A DNA stretch of 64,000 nt from Nocardia carnea. GTDB taxonomy: Bacteria > Actinomycetota > Actinomycetes > Mycobacteriales > Mycobacteriaceae. A program made the translations under genes and the position numbers. How positions within the stretch are numbered: the first letter of the stretch is position 1; each line of letters begins with the position of its first letter. Shown piece by piece: positions 10,214 through 18,253 of the stretch. The stretch lies in the NCBI RefSeq assembly GCF_029868855.1, contig NZ_JARWOV010000246.1, forward strand, positions 1 to 64,000. The letters are read 5' to 3'. The notes beneath the pieces were generated by a model, which was given only the letters and a program-made list of their open reading frames with translations, was not told the origin of the DNA and ran no database searches.

Positions 10214-10753
10214 TTACTCCGCGGCGGCTTCGCCGCCTTCGGCCTGCTTCTTCTCCTGCAGCGCGGCGGCCAGGCGGGCCACCTGCGAAGCGGGAGCGTT
10301 GAACAGACCGGCGGCCTTGGCCAGGTTGCCCTTCATGGCACCGGCCAGCTTGGCCAGCAGGACCTCGCGGGACTCCAGATCGGCGATCCGCTCGACCTCG
10401 GACACGGACAGCGGAGCGCCGTCCATGTAGCCGCCCTTGATGACCAGCGCCTTGTGATCCTTGGCGAAGGTCTTGAGGGCCTTGGCAGCCTCGACGGGCT
10501 CACCGGAGATGAACGCAATCGCGGTGGGTCCGACGAACAGGTCGTCCAGGCCCTCCACGCCGGCCTCGGCCGCGGCGCGCTTCACCAGGGTGTTCTTGGC
10601 GACGGAGTACGTGGTGTCGGCACCGAGCGCACGACGCAGTTCGGTGAGGGCACCGACGGACAGGCCACGGTATTCCGTGATAACTGCCGCCGTCGAGCCC
10701 TTGAACTGCTCAGTGATCTCCGCGACCGCGGCAACCTTCTCGGGTTTCGCCAT
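10214..10753 (-). CDS. rplJ: 50S ribosomal protein L10
   Basis: Stalk base protein that anchors L7/L12 dimers, 179 aa. The N-terminus MAKPEKVAAVAEITEQFKGS and the YRGLSVGALTELRRALG segment are typical. The acidic, Ala-rich C-terminal tail (QEKKQAEGGEAAAE) is the L12-binding side. In the family the L10-L12 complex represses its own operon through the leader RNA; the long leader upstream fits this. Confidence 0.98.
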   Translation of the reverse strand: MAKPEKVAAVAEITEQFKGSTAAVITEYRGLSVGALTELRRALGADTTYSVAKNTLVKRAAAEAGVEGLDDLFVGPTAIAFISGEPVEAAKALKTFAKDHKALVIKGGYMDGAPLSVSEVERIADLESREVLLAKLAGAMKGNLAKAAGLFNAPASQVARLAAALQEKKQAEGGEAAAE

Positions 10754-11297
10754 ACTTCGCCTCCTCTCTGATGTCGGTTCGGGATTGCCCTACCGCATCA
10801 GGGGCCGGCGAAAGAACAAGCGCCCCGAACGCAGAGCGTTCCGGGGCGCGAAAGAGTATCCGGCACAGCGACGAATCCTGTGCTCACTCCCAGCCTCGGC
10901 TCTCCCTGCGTGGGCCGCCGGCACTCTCGCCGGACCTTCGGCCGATTCCGTACGGAACCGGCAGACCTACGGTCTTCGGTAGAACAGATTGGGTGGTGTC
11001 GAACCGGTCGACAACCTCAGCAAGACTACCTGGTGAAACCCTGTCCTGGCAAAACGGCCTGCGCCGTTCGGCCGTCCGAGCAGGCGGATGGGCCGACGAA
11101 CGGGTCGCCGAGCGGACGGAAGGCGACCGCGGCGATCTGCGCGTGAACCTTACGGGTGTCCCGGACCGATTACACGCGTTGGGCGCACGGAAAATTCGTG
11201 GACCTGCAGGTTCCGCTCACCGAGACCGGCCGGGTTCGGCGGCGGTCGATACGCACCGTATCCGGGCGTCCCGGACACGGCACGGGCCCGAAAACGA
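10754..11297 (-). promoter_or_regulatory. rplJ leader region with hairpin
   Basis: About 540 untranslated bases precede rplJ. The clearest structure is a GC-rich hairpin at 10820-10849: 13 pairs with one bulge and an AGA loop, formed by GCGCCCCGAACGC and GCGTTCCGGGGCGC. On the minus strand a T-containing stretch follows it, 67 bases before the start codon. In other bacteria L10-L12 binds the rplJ leader, and such leaders often carry an attenuator, so this is the likely autoregulatory region. I could not fold the whole leader or prove the L10 site. Confidence 0.5.
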
Positions 11298-11337
11298 CGA
11301 TAGCGGTGGGAACGGGTATCCGTTCCCACCGCTATCG
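11298..11337 (-). terminator. Terminator after rplA
   Basis: A perfect 18-bp inverted repeat (CGATAGCGGTGGGAACGG and its complement) with a 4-base loop, starting 19 bases after the rplA stop. On the minus strand it is followed by TCGTTTTCGGG. It separates rplK-rplA from rplJ-rplL. Confidence 0.85.
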
Positions 11338-11355
11338 GTCTACTTGCTGAGCGCC

Positions 11356-12075
11356 TTACGCGGTCGCGTCCTCTTCCAGGAGGTTGCGGGTGCGGTTCGG
11401 GTCCACCGGGATGCCCGGTCCGGTGTTCGTCGAAACCGTCACCTTCTTGACGTAACGCCCCTTGGCCGTCGACGGCTTGGCCCGCAGGATCTCGTCCAGC
11501 GCGGCACCGTAGTTCTCCACCAGCTTGTTGTCGTCGAAGGACGCCTTGCCGATGACGAAGTGCAGGTTGGCCTGCTTGTCGACGCGGAAGTTGATCTTGC
11601 CGCCCTTGATGTCGTTGACCGCCTTGGTCACATCGGTGGTGACCGTACCGGTCTTCGGGTTCGGCATCAGGCCGCGCGGGCCCAGCACACGCGCGATCCG
11701 GCCGACCTTGGCCATCTGGTCCGGGGTGGCGATCGCGGCGTCGAAGTCCAGCCAGCCGCCCTGGATCCGCTCGATCAGGTCCTCGGCGCCGACGGCGTCC
11801 GCGCCGGCGGCCTCGGCCTCGGCAGCTTTCTCACCGGCCGCGAACACGATGACGCGGGCGGTTTTACCGGTGCCGTGCGGCAGGTTCACCGTGCCGCGGA
11901 CCATCTGATCGGCCTTACGGGGGTCCACACCGAGCCGCACGGCGACCTCGACGGTCGCATCGGTCTTGGTGGTGGAGGTCTCCTTGGCCAGCCGCGCGGC
12001 GGCCAGCGGGGAGTACAGCTTGTTGCGATCGACCTTCTCGGCCGCGGCGAGATACGCCTTGCTTCGTTTTGCCAT
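11356..12075 (-). CDS. rplA: 50S ribosomal protein L1
   Basis: Large-subunit protein of the L1 stalk, 239 aa. The family segments are present, including AVRLGVDPRKADQMVRGTVNLPHG at about 47-70 and RGLMPNPKTGTVT in the middle. L1 is also a translational repressor of the rplK-rplA message in bacteria studied. The gene is third in the nusG-rplK-rplA run, 156 bases after rplK, and is closed by a strong terminator. Confidence 0.98.
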   Translation of the reverse strand: MAKRSKAYLAAAEKVDRNKLYSPLAAARLAKETSTTKTDATVEVAVRLGVDPRKADQMVRGTVNLPHGTGKTARVIVFAAGEKAAEAEAAGADAVGAEDLIERIQGGWLDFDAAIATPDQMAKVGRIARVLGPRGLMPNPKTGTVTTDVTKAVNDIKGGKINFRVDKQANLHFVIGKASFDDNKLVENYGAALDEILRAKPSTAKGRYVKKVTVSTNTGPGIPVDPNRTRNLLEEDATA

Positions 12076-12184
12076 GATTCTCTGTCCTTGTTTGTGGTTC
12101 AGCCGTGGTTATCGGGCCTGGCCGGCCCTCCCACCGAATGCGGGATCCATGACGATCCCCGGCCTCAGCGCCTGATGGAGCTTC

Positions 12185-12236
12185 ACTACGCCTGCGTGGT
12201 TACGCCGCGCTACCGCCTCCGGCGCCGACGCTCAGC
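12185..12236. repeat. Dispersed palindromic repeat, copy B (at rplK stop)
   Basis: The core TGCGTGGTTACGCCGCGCTA is followed by CCGCCTCCGGCGCCGACGC, clearly the same family as copies A, C, D and E. The outer inverted arms are weaker here. The right end overlaps the rplK stop codon (TGA at 12234-12232), so the element makes up most of the proximal rplK-rplA intergenic space. Confidence 0.7.
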
Positions 12237-12666
12237 CTTCGACAGTGATTCCCATCGAGCGCGCGGTACCCGCGATGATCTTGGCCGCCTGATCGATATC
12301 GTTGGCGTTCAGATCTTCCTGCTTGGTCTTGGCGATCTCGCGCACCTGATCCATGGTCACCGTGGCGACCTTGTTGCGGTGCGGCTCGGGCGAACCCTTC
12401 TGCACACCGGCAGCCTTGAGCAGCAGCTTGGCGGCGGGCGGGGTCTTCAGCTTGAAGTCGAAGGACCGATCCTCGTACACCGAGATCTCGACCGGCACCA
12501 CATTGCCGCGCTGCGATTCGGTCGCGGCGTTGTAGGCCTTGCAGAACTCCATGATGTTGACGCCGTGCTGACCGAGCGCCGGGCCCACCGGCGGAGCCGG
12601 GTTCGCCTGGCCGGCCTGGATCTGAAGCTTGATGATCCCGGCGAGCTTCTTCTTCTTGGGGGGCAT
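12232..12666 (-). CDS. rplK: 50S ribosomal protein L11
   Basis: Large-subunit GTPase-centre protein and thiostrepton-site partner, 144 aa. The N-terminal domain has the [20 protein letters not shown] motif and the C-terminal RNA-binding domain ends in [16 protein letters not shown]. It lies between nusG and rplA as in relatives. Its stop codon falls inside a copy of the dispersed palindromic repeat. Confidence 0.98.
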
Positions 12667-12752
12667 CTTTCTTTCCTAGTTGTGTGGTGTTCCTTGCGCT
12701 CTGCAAGGTCCGGCCCGGGACGCAAAAGCCCCGGGAGGCACAGGCGCCGCCG

Positions 12753-13529
12753 CTAGATCTTGGCGACCTTGGTGAATTCCAGCTCGACCGGCGTTTCACG
12801 ACCGAAGATCGAGACCAGCACCTTGAGCTTCTGCTGTTCGGCATTGACCTCGGAGATGGTGGCGGGCAGCGTCGCGAACGGACCGTCCATCACCGTCACC
12901 GATTCGCCGACCTCGAAATCGACCTCGATGGTGGGCTTGGCCGGGGTCTCGCCGGCGGTTTCCGCACTGGCCGCGGCAGCAGCCGGCGCGGGCGCCTTCT
13001 TCTGCTGGGAGGCCGGAACCAGGAACTTCACCACTTCGTTGATGGTCAGCGGCGAGGGACGCGAGGTGGCACCGACGAATCCGGTGACGCCGGGGGTGTT
13101 GCGTACCGCACCCCAGGACTCGTCGTTCAGATCCATCCGAACCAGGATGTAGCCCGGTAGCACCTTGCGGTTGACGCTCTTGCGCTGACCGTTCTTGATC
13201 TCGGTGACCTCTTCGGTGGGCACCTCGACCTGGAAGATGTAGTCCTCCAGGTCCAGGTTCTGCACACGGGTCTCGAGGTTGGTCTTCACCTTGTTCTCGT
13301 AGCCGGCGTAGGAGTGGATGACGTACCAGTCGCCGGGAGCACGCCGCAGCACGGCCTTCATCTGCTCGACCGGATCCGGCTCACCTTCGTCGGCGGATGC
13401 GGGTGCGGCCTCGTCGGCAGCCTCGGGCGCGGCGTCGGACGCCGGCTCCTCGACGTGTACAGCGGCCTCCTCGGCCGTCTGATCGTCGACCGGGAACTCG
13501 TCGGTGGTGTCGTTCTCCGGGGTGCTCAC
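12753..13529 (-). CDS. nusG: Transcription termination/antitermination protein NusG
   Basis: RNA polymerase elongation factor, 258 aa. An acidic, Ala/Glu-rich actinobacterial extension fills residues 1 to ~70. The NGN domain begins near GDWYVIHSYAGYENKVKTNL. The Ala-rich insert AAAAASAETAGETPA comes before the C-terminal KOW domain (VGESVTVMDGPFATLPATIS). It follows secE by about 120 bases and precedes rplK by 86, so it is part of the secE-nusG-rplK-rplA cluster. Confidence 0.97.
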   Translation of the reverse strand: MSTPENDTTDEFPVDDQTAEEAAVHVEEPASDAAPEAADEAAPASADEGEPDPVEQMKAVLRRAPGDWYVIHSYAGYENKVKTNLETRVQNLDLEDYIFQVEVPTEEVTEIKNGQRKSVNRKVLPGYILVRMDLNDESWGAVRNTPGVTGFVGATSRPSPLTINEVVKFLVPASQQKKAPAPAAAAASAETAGETPAKPTIEVDFEVGESVTVMDGPFATLPATISEVNAEQQKLKVLVSIFGRETPVELEFTKVAKI

Positions 13530-13649
13530 TGGGCACTCGCTTCCTGTGTCGTCACGTGCATCCTCTGCGTGCCGGGTTCGGGCGCGGCGGTCTTGTCTGG
13601 CGTCCGGCCCGCGGGCGCGGATCGGGGCACCGGCGCCGATATCGCCTGG

Positions 13650-14015
13650 CTAGCCGAACAACCAGTCGACACCCTTGATGAACGCCAGATCCAACCCGCT
13701 GATGAACGCGACCATGAAGATCACGAACACCAGAACAACGGTCGTATAGGTGATCATCTGCTTCCGGTTGGGCCAGATAACCTTCCGCAGTTCCGCGATC
13801 ACCTCACGCAGGAACTTGAACAAACGCTTGAACGGATTCCGTGACCGGTCCCGATCGGCTCGGCCGGACTTCTTCTCGTCCTTACGCGCGGGCCGATCGA
13901 TGGTCGCGATCGAACCGGTATCGGACGCGCCCGACGTGGCGGACCGACCCCGCCGAGCGGAGCGCTTTCCGCTCGGCCGCTGCGCGGCGGCGGTGTCATC
14001 CCGCTCGTCGGTCAC
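13650..14015 (-). CDS. secE: Preprotein translocase subunit SecE
   Basis: Small essential membrane subunit of the SecYEG channel, 121 aa. A basic, low-complexity N-terminal half (to ~75) is followed by the conserved amphipathic segment RLFKFLREVIAELRKVIWPN and one C-terminal transmembrane helix (TTVVLVFVIFMVAFISGL). The GTG start has GAGAGGATCGAC upstream. It sits between tRNA-Trp and nusG, the standard place. Confidence 0.96.
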   Translation of the reverse strand: MTDERDDTAAAQRPSGKRSARRGRSATSGASDTGSIATIDRPARKDEKKSGRADRDRSRNPFKRLFKFLREVIAELRKVIWPNRKQMITYTTVVLVFVIFMVAFISGLDLAFIKGVDWLFG

Positions 14016-14047
14016 GTCGATCCTCTCTCATCGCCGGGCATCCAGGG

Positions 14048-14120
<73 letters not shown>

Positions 14121-14399
14121 TCGGCTGAACCGGACACTTGCGTGCGATCCAGCCACACTGCGGTATTCAATTATCGGTGTCGGTGTCACACAACACGCGC
14201 GCCGCTCCGGCAGATGCCGGCCCCGTCGGCGGGACCGGTGCGACCGGTTCGACCCGAGCCTACTCAGCCCGTACGGCCGACACTCGAGAACCCCGCCTGG
14301 AACCAGCCTTGCAGAGCAGCGCGCATCGGCTGGTGACCCCAGAAACCCGAGTGTACGGCACGGCTGGCAGCAGAAGCCAATCCGGGGCGCTCGACCAGG

Positions 14400-15458
14400 T
14401 CAGGACAACTGGACGGTTGCTGTGGCCCGGCCGAAGATCTTGCGCCCACCGGACTTGGCCACGATGGCGATCACCGCGTTCCGGGTTTCCGGATCGACGG
14501 ATTTGATCTTGCCGGTGAATTCGACCTCGGCCGGTTCGGTAGCACTCACGAATACCGGGCTGGTGAACCGGACGTTGTACTCCTTCACGGCGCCGGGATC
14601 GCCCAGCCAGGAGGTGACGAATCCGCCACCCAGGCCCATGGAGAGCATGCCGTGGCCGACACAGGTCTCGAGATCCACCAGCTTCACGACCTCGTCGCTC
14701 CAGTGGATGGGATTGGCGTCGCCGGAGACACCGGCATAGTTCACCAGATCGCCGCGGGTGAGCCGCACGATCCGGGCGGGCAGCTCGTCACCGACGGACA
14801 CGTCGGCGAACGAGCGCGCGAACCGGGTCGGCGCGGTCTTCTCCGCCGCCGGAGCCGGTGGGGCGGGATGTGAACGTGGCGTGTGGTCCGGCATGGACGC
14901 TTCCATCCCGTGCATCAGGACCTTGCGCACAGCCTCGTTCAGGTTGGGATCGATATCACCGCCACTGCGGCCGACCAGCGTGGTGTAGGTGGTGAGCACC
15001 AGCTCGTCGTGCTGATCGGTGACGATGTTCTTGGTGACGATGATGTCGCCGCCGAATGCCTGGCGGAACGAGTGCAGATACACATCGCAGGTCAACCGGT
15101 CGCCCACGAGGATCGGGCGGTGGAACTCCAGGATCTGGTCGGTCTGCATGATCTGGCTGAGGTCGTACCCGGTGACGACCGTCTCGAAGAGCTTGCGCTG
15201 AGCCAGGATGCCGACGAGCGAGATGAAGGTCAGCGGGGCTACCAGGCCGTCGTAGCCGTACTCCAGCGCGATATCTTCGTCCCAGTGCACCGGGTGGCTG
15301 TCCTGTACGGCGCGGGCGTACTCGCGGACCTTTTCGCGGCCGACCTCGTAGTAGTCGTCGACGCGATAGTGGTGACCGACCATAGCGGCCGCATGGGCGG
15401 CGGGATCGAACTCCGCTTCCATCGCGGCCACTTCGTCTGTTCCGGTGTTCGTTGTCAC
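14400..15458 (-). CDS. hadAB: Fused (3R)-hydroxyacyl-ACP dehydratase HadA/HadB
   Basis: FAS-II dehydratase needed for mycolic acid chain elongation. About 352 aa, containing two hot-dog domains that are separate proteins (Rv0635 and Rv0636) in M. tuberculosis. Residues ~27-170 resemble HadA (VGHHYRVDDYYEVGREKVRE; the middle part has VTKNIVTDQHDELVLTTYTT). After a Pro/Ala-rich linker (PRSHPAPPAPAAEK), residues ~210-350 resemble HadB, with the hydratase motif GDANPIHW carrying the catalytic Asp and His. No hadC follows. The start is uncertain: I took GTG at 15458 (VTTNTGTDE), but no candidate has a good ribosome site. Neighbours rpmG, tRNA and secE match the mycobacterial had locus. Confidence 0.9.
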   Translation of the reverse strand: MTTNTGTDEVAAMEAEFDPAAHAAAMVGHHYRVDDYYEVGREKVREYARAVQDSHPVHWDEDIALEYGYDGLVAPLTFISLVGILAQRKLFETVVTGYDLSQIMQTDQILEFHRPILVGDRLTCDVYLHSFRQAFGGDIIVTKNIVTDQHDELVLTTYTTLVGRSGGDIDPNLNEAVRKVLMHGMEASMPDHTPRSHPAPPAPAAEKTAPTRFARSFADVSVGDELPARIVRLTRGDLVNYAGVSGDANPIHWSDEVVKLVDLETCVGHGMLSMGLGGGFVTSWLGDPGAVKEYNVRFTSPVFVSATEPAEVEFTGKIKSVDPETRNAVIAIVAKSGGRKIFGRATATVQLS

Positions 15459-15769
15459 GGGAGGACTGTACCTATCTGACCCCGCAGCACGGAGTCTGCT
15501 TGGCGGCTGGACGTCAGTCCAGTAGGTGGTAGCCGGCGTAGCCGAGAGGGAGACCGCACAGCCGCCCGATCGATACCGCGGCCCATTGCCGGCCGCGAAC
15601 GGGCGGAAATCCCGCCCATGAAGGAACCATAACTGTAACGAGCCGAACAGGCGCGTCACGGTGAGGCGATCACGAGAGTGCGGAACCCGCACATCGTGCG
15701 ATCGGCATCACCCGATCTGCCCCGGCAGGTGAGGCGTCGCCGCCGGAGCAACGACGCCACGTGCGAGGG

Positions 15770-15940
15770 TCAGCGGGATTCGCGATGCGCGCGGTGCGTA
15801 CCGCAGTTCGGGCAGAACTTCTTCAGCTCCAGCCGGTCCGGGTCGTTGCGCCGGTTCTTCTTGGTGATGTAGTTGCGATGCTTGCACTGCTCGCAGGCCA
15901 AGGTGATCTTTGGCCGGACATCGGTGGACTTCGCGGCCAC
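15770..15940 (-). CDS. rpmG: 50S ribosomal protein L33
   Basis: A 56-aa ribosomal protein. The sequence [20 protein letters not shown] and [17 protein letters not shown] shows the two CXXC pairs (C16/C19 and C43/C46) of the zinc-binding form, not the cysteine-free zinc-independent paralogue. GTG start with AAGAAGG upstream. It sits next to hadAB and tRNA-Met, as rpmG2 does in M. tuberculosis. Confidence 0.96.
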
Positions 15941-15984
15941 GATATGCCTTCTTTCCGGTCAACCAGAGGGTCAATCAGTATGGG

Positions 15985-16057
15985 TAGCGATGGCCGGACT
16001 CGAACCGGCGACACAACGATTATGAGTCGTTTGCTCTACCGCCTGAGCTACACCGCC
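15985..16057 (-). tRNA. tRNA-Met (CAT), elongator type
   Basis: A 73-base cloverleaf: GGCGGTG paired with CATCGCT (two G-U pairs), anticodon loop CTCATAA, anticodon CAT. It lacks initiator features such as the unpaired first position, so I call it elongator; a tRNA-Ile2 with modified C34 cannot be fully excluded by eye, but the position beside rpmG matches metT. Confidence 0.9.
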
Positions 16058-16126
16058 TTATACGCCATCTGCGACGGCGACGTCGCGGCTTGGAGTGCCG
16101 AGTCGGACACCACCGGCAATCCGGCG

Positions 16127-16199
16127 AGCCCCCTAACGGAATCGAACCGTTGACCTTTTCCTTACCATGGAAACGCTCTGCCGACTGAGCTAAGGGGGC
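16127..16199 (-). tRNA. tRNA-Thr (GGT)
   Basis: A 73-base cloverleaf: acceptor GCCCCCT / AGGGGGC, D arm GCTCAGTCGGCAGAGC, anticodon loop ATGGTAA with anticodon GGT, T loop TTCGATT. Sixty-nine bases upstream of tRNA-Met and probably cotranscribed with it. Confidence 0.95.
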
Positions 16200-16352
16200 G
16201 CGACTTCTCCGCAGCGGAACCGGATGATCTCCTGCCCGTTGCCTCGAAGACTTGAACGAGAGTACACACTTACCGCCGACAGCACCAAACCGGGTGGTCA
16301 GAGCGTATTTTTCGGTTGTGTCGGACGGTGCGCGGCACCCTGGATACGACAG

Positions 16353-16382
16353 AACCCCCGCCGGATTTCACCGGCGGGGGTT
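16353..16382 (-). terminator. Hairpin downstream of tRNA-Tyr
   Basis: A perfect 12-bp stem AACCCCCGCCGG / CCGGCGGGGGTT with a 6-base loop, five bases past the tRNA-Tyr 3' end. No T-tract follows on the minus strand, so it is a U-less terminator or processing hairpin at best. Confidence 0.55.
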
Positions 16383-16387
16383 CGTAG

Positions 16388-16470
16388 TGGCAGGTGTAGG
16401 ATTCGAACCTACGTAGGCTTTCACCGACAGATTTACAGTCTGCTCCCATTGGCCGCTCGGGCAACCTGCC
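16388..16470 (-). tRNA. tRNA-Tyr (GTA)
   Basis: An 83-base class II tRNA: acceptor GGCAGGT / ACCTGCC, long variable arm, anticodon loop CTGTAAA with anticodon GTA, T loop TTCGAAT. Confidence 0.95.
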
Positions 16471-16634
16471 TGGAACCGCACTCGGCAATCTCGCGATCAC
16501 TTTTCGAGTGCGGTGAGCAGGATACAACGAACCCGCACCCGGAATGCAAACCGGCTGGCCAGATCGCCCGATCCACCGAAATCGACACGGTCGCCCGACC
16601 GGCCGACATCGGCACGACGGCACAATATCGACCG

Positions 16635-16698
16635 AGCATGAGCGGGTGCCCTGCGTGGTGACGCTGCACTGCCGCCTCCGGCGCGACCCGCTCATGCT
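16635..16698. repeat. Dispersed palindromic repeat, copy C
   Basis: The 64-bp element is bounded by a perfect 13-bp inverted repeat AGCATGAGCGGGT / ACCCGCTCATGCT. The core is CCTGCGTGGTGACGCTGCAC followed by TGCCGCCTCCGGCGCG. It lies 70 bases upstream of yajQ, in its promoter region. Confidence 0.85.
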
Positions 16699-16767
16699 GT
16701 GGCACTTCGCGAACGAGGTAGCTTGCGTAAGCACTCAGGGTGATCCAACAGCGAACAGGAGCGCAGT

Positions 16768-17259
16768 GTGGCCGATTCATCATTCGATATCGTCAGCAAG
16801 GTCGAACGGCAGGAGGTCGACAACGCGCTGCACCAGGCCGAGAAGGAACTGAACACGCGCTACGACTTCCGGGGAACAGGCGCAGGCATCGAATGGTCGG
16901 GCGAGGACAAAGTGGTACTCACCGCCGAATCCGAGGAGCGCGTCAAAGCCGCACTCGAGGTTTTCAAGGAAAAGCTGATCCGGCGAGATATCTCCCTCAA
17001 GGCCTTCGATGCCGGCGAGCCGGTCGCCTCGGGCAAAACCTACAAGATCACCGGCTCGCTGGTACAGGGCATCGACACCGAACACGCGAAGAAGATCTCC
17101 AAGAAGATCCGCGATGAAGGCCCCAAGGGCGTCAAAGCACAGATCCAGGGTGACGAACTGCGTGTGACCAGTAAGAAACGCGATGATCTGCAGGCCGTGA
17201 TCTCCCTGCTCAAGGGCGAGGATTTCGGAATCGCACTGCAGTTCGTCAACTATCGCTAG
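16768..17259 (+). CDS. YajQ-family nucleotide-binding protein
   Basis: Small cytoplasmic protein of the YajQ (UPF0234) family, 163 aa, the normal length. The start MADSSFDIVSKVERQEVDNA and the end GEDFGIALQFVNYR are typical. Some Gram-negative members bind cyclic di-GMP and act with transcription factors; whether this holds in actinobacteria is not known from the sequence. GTG start with AGGAG eight bases upstream. It converges with htpX at a 6-base gap, the same neighbour as in M. tuberculosis (Rv0566c near htpX). Confidence 0.93.
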   Translation: MADSSFDIVSKVERQEVDNALHQAEKELNTRYDFRGTGAGIEWSGEDKVVLTAESEERVKAALEVFKEKLIRRDISLKAFDAGEPVASGKTYKITGSLVQGIDTEHAKKISKKIRDEGPKGVKAQIQGDELRVTSKKRDDLQAVISLLKGEDFGIALQFVNYR

Positions 17260-17265
17260 AACCGC

Positions 17266-18138
17266 TCAGCGCCGCCCGGCCATCTCTTCCAGCCGTGCGA
17301 TCCGGTCGGACATCGGCGGATGCGTGGAAAACAACCGGGCCATCCGATCACCGGCCCGGAACGGGTTGGCGATCATCAGATGCGATTGTGCGGTGAGCCG
17401 GGGTTCGGGCGGCAGCGGCGCCGCCTGTACCCCGCGCTCCAATTTGCGTAGTGCCGAGGCCAGCGCCAGTGGATCACCGGTCAGCTCGGCGCCCGACTCG
17501 TCGGCCTGGTATTCGCGGGACCGCGAAACCGCCAGCTTGATCAGACCCGCGGCAATGGGTCCCAGCAGCGATACCAGGAGAACTCCGATGAAATTCGGAC
17601 CGGAACCGCCCCGGTTACCGCCGAAAGCGGCCGCGAAATAGGCGAAATTCGCCAGCCCGGATATCACTGCCGCCATCGCCCCGGCGACCGAGGAGATGAG
17701 AATATCCCGGTTGTAGACATGGGACAGTTCGTGCCCGAGCACGGCCCGTAACTCCCGTTCGTCCAGAATCTGCAGGATTCCGCTGGTGCAGCACACCGCC
17801 GCGTGACGTGGATTACGCCCCGTCGCGAACGCATTCGGCGCATTCGTGGGGCTTATGTACAGCCGCGGCACCGGTTGCCGCGCGGTGGTAGCCAACTCGC
17901 GCACGATGCGATAGATGACCGGCGCCTCGATCTCGCTGACCGGCTGCGCCCGCATCGCTTTCAGAGCGAGTTTATCGCTGTTGAAATACGCATAACCGTT
18001 CATTCCCACGGCCAGTAGCACCGCGATCACCAGAATGGTGGTGTTCCGGAACGCTGCGCCCGCCAGCACGATGAGCGCGGAAAGACCGACCATGAGCCCG
18101 AACGTTTTGAACCCATTCGCAAACCCGTGCCCGTGCAT
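17266..18138 (-). CDS. htpX: Zinc metalloprotease HtpX
   Basis: Membrane-bound M48 protease that degrades misfolded membrane proteins, 290 aa. Two N-terminal transmembrane segments span about 14-50. The zinc motif HELSH is at 136-140, with the likely third ligand E209 in SREYQADE. Two further hydrophobic segments flank it at ~147-172 and ~183-204. All catalytic residues are intact. It lies directly downstream of grcC1 with 115 bases between. Confidence 0.95.
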   Translation of the reverse strand: MHGHGFANGFKTFGLMVGLSALIVLAGAAFRNTTILVIAVLLAVGMNGYAYFNSDKLALKAMRAQPVSEIEAPVIYRIVRELATTARQPVPRLYISPTNAPNAFATGRNPRHAAVCCTSGILQILDERELRAVLGHELSHVYNRDILISSVAGAMAAVISGLANFAYFAAAFGGNRGGSGPNFIGVLLVSLLGPIAAGLIKLAVSRSREYQADESGAELTGDPLALASALRKLERGVQAAPLPPEPRLTAQSHLMIANPFRAGDRMARLFSTHPPMSDRIARLEEMAGRR

Positions 18139-18253
18139 AGCACTCCTGTATAGGTGACGCGCTCAGACGCGCGAATTTCGGCCAGAACCGCTACACGGCG
18201 TCAACGACCGAACCTCCCCCGGAGTTCCTGCACAAGGCACCGAAGAACCGGTC

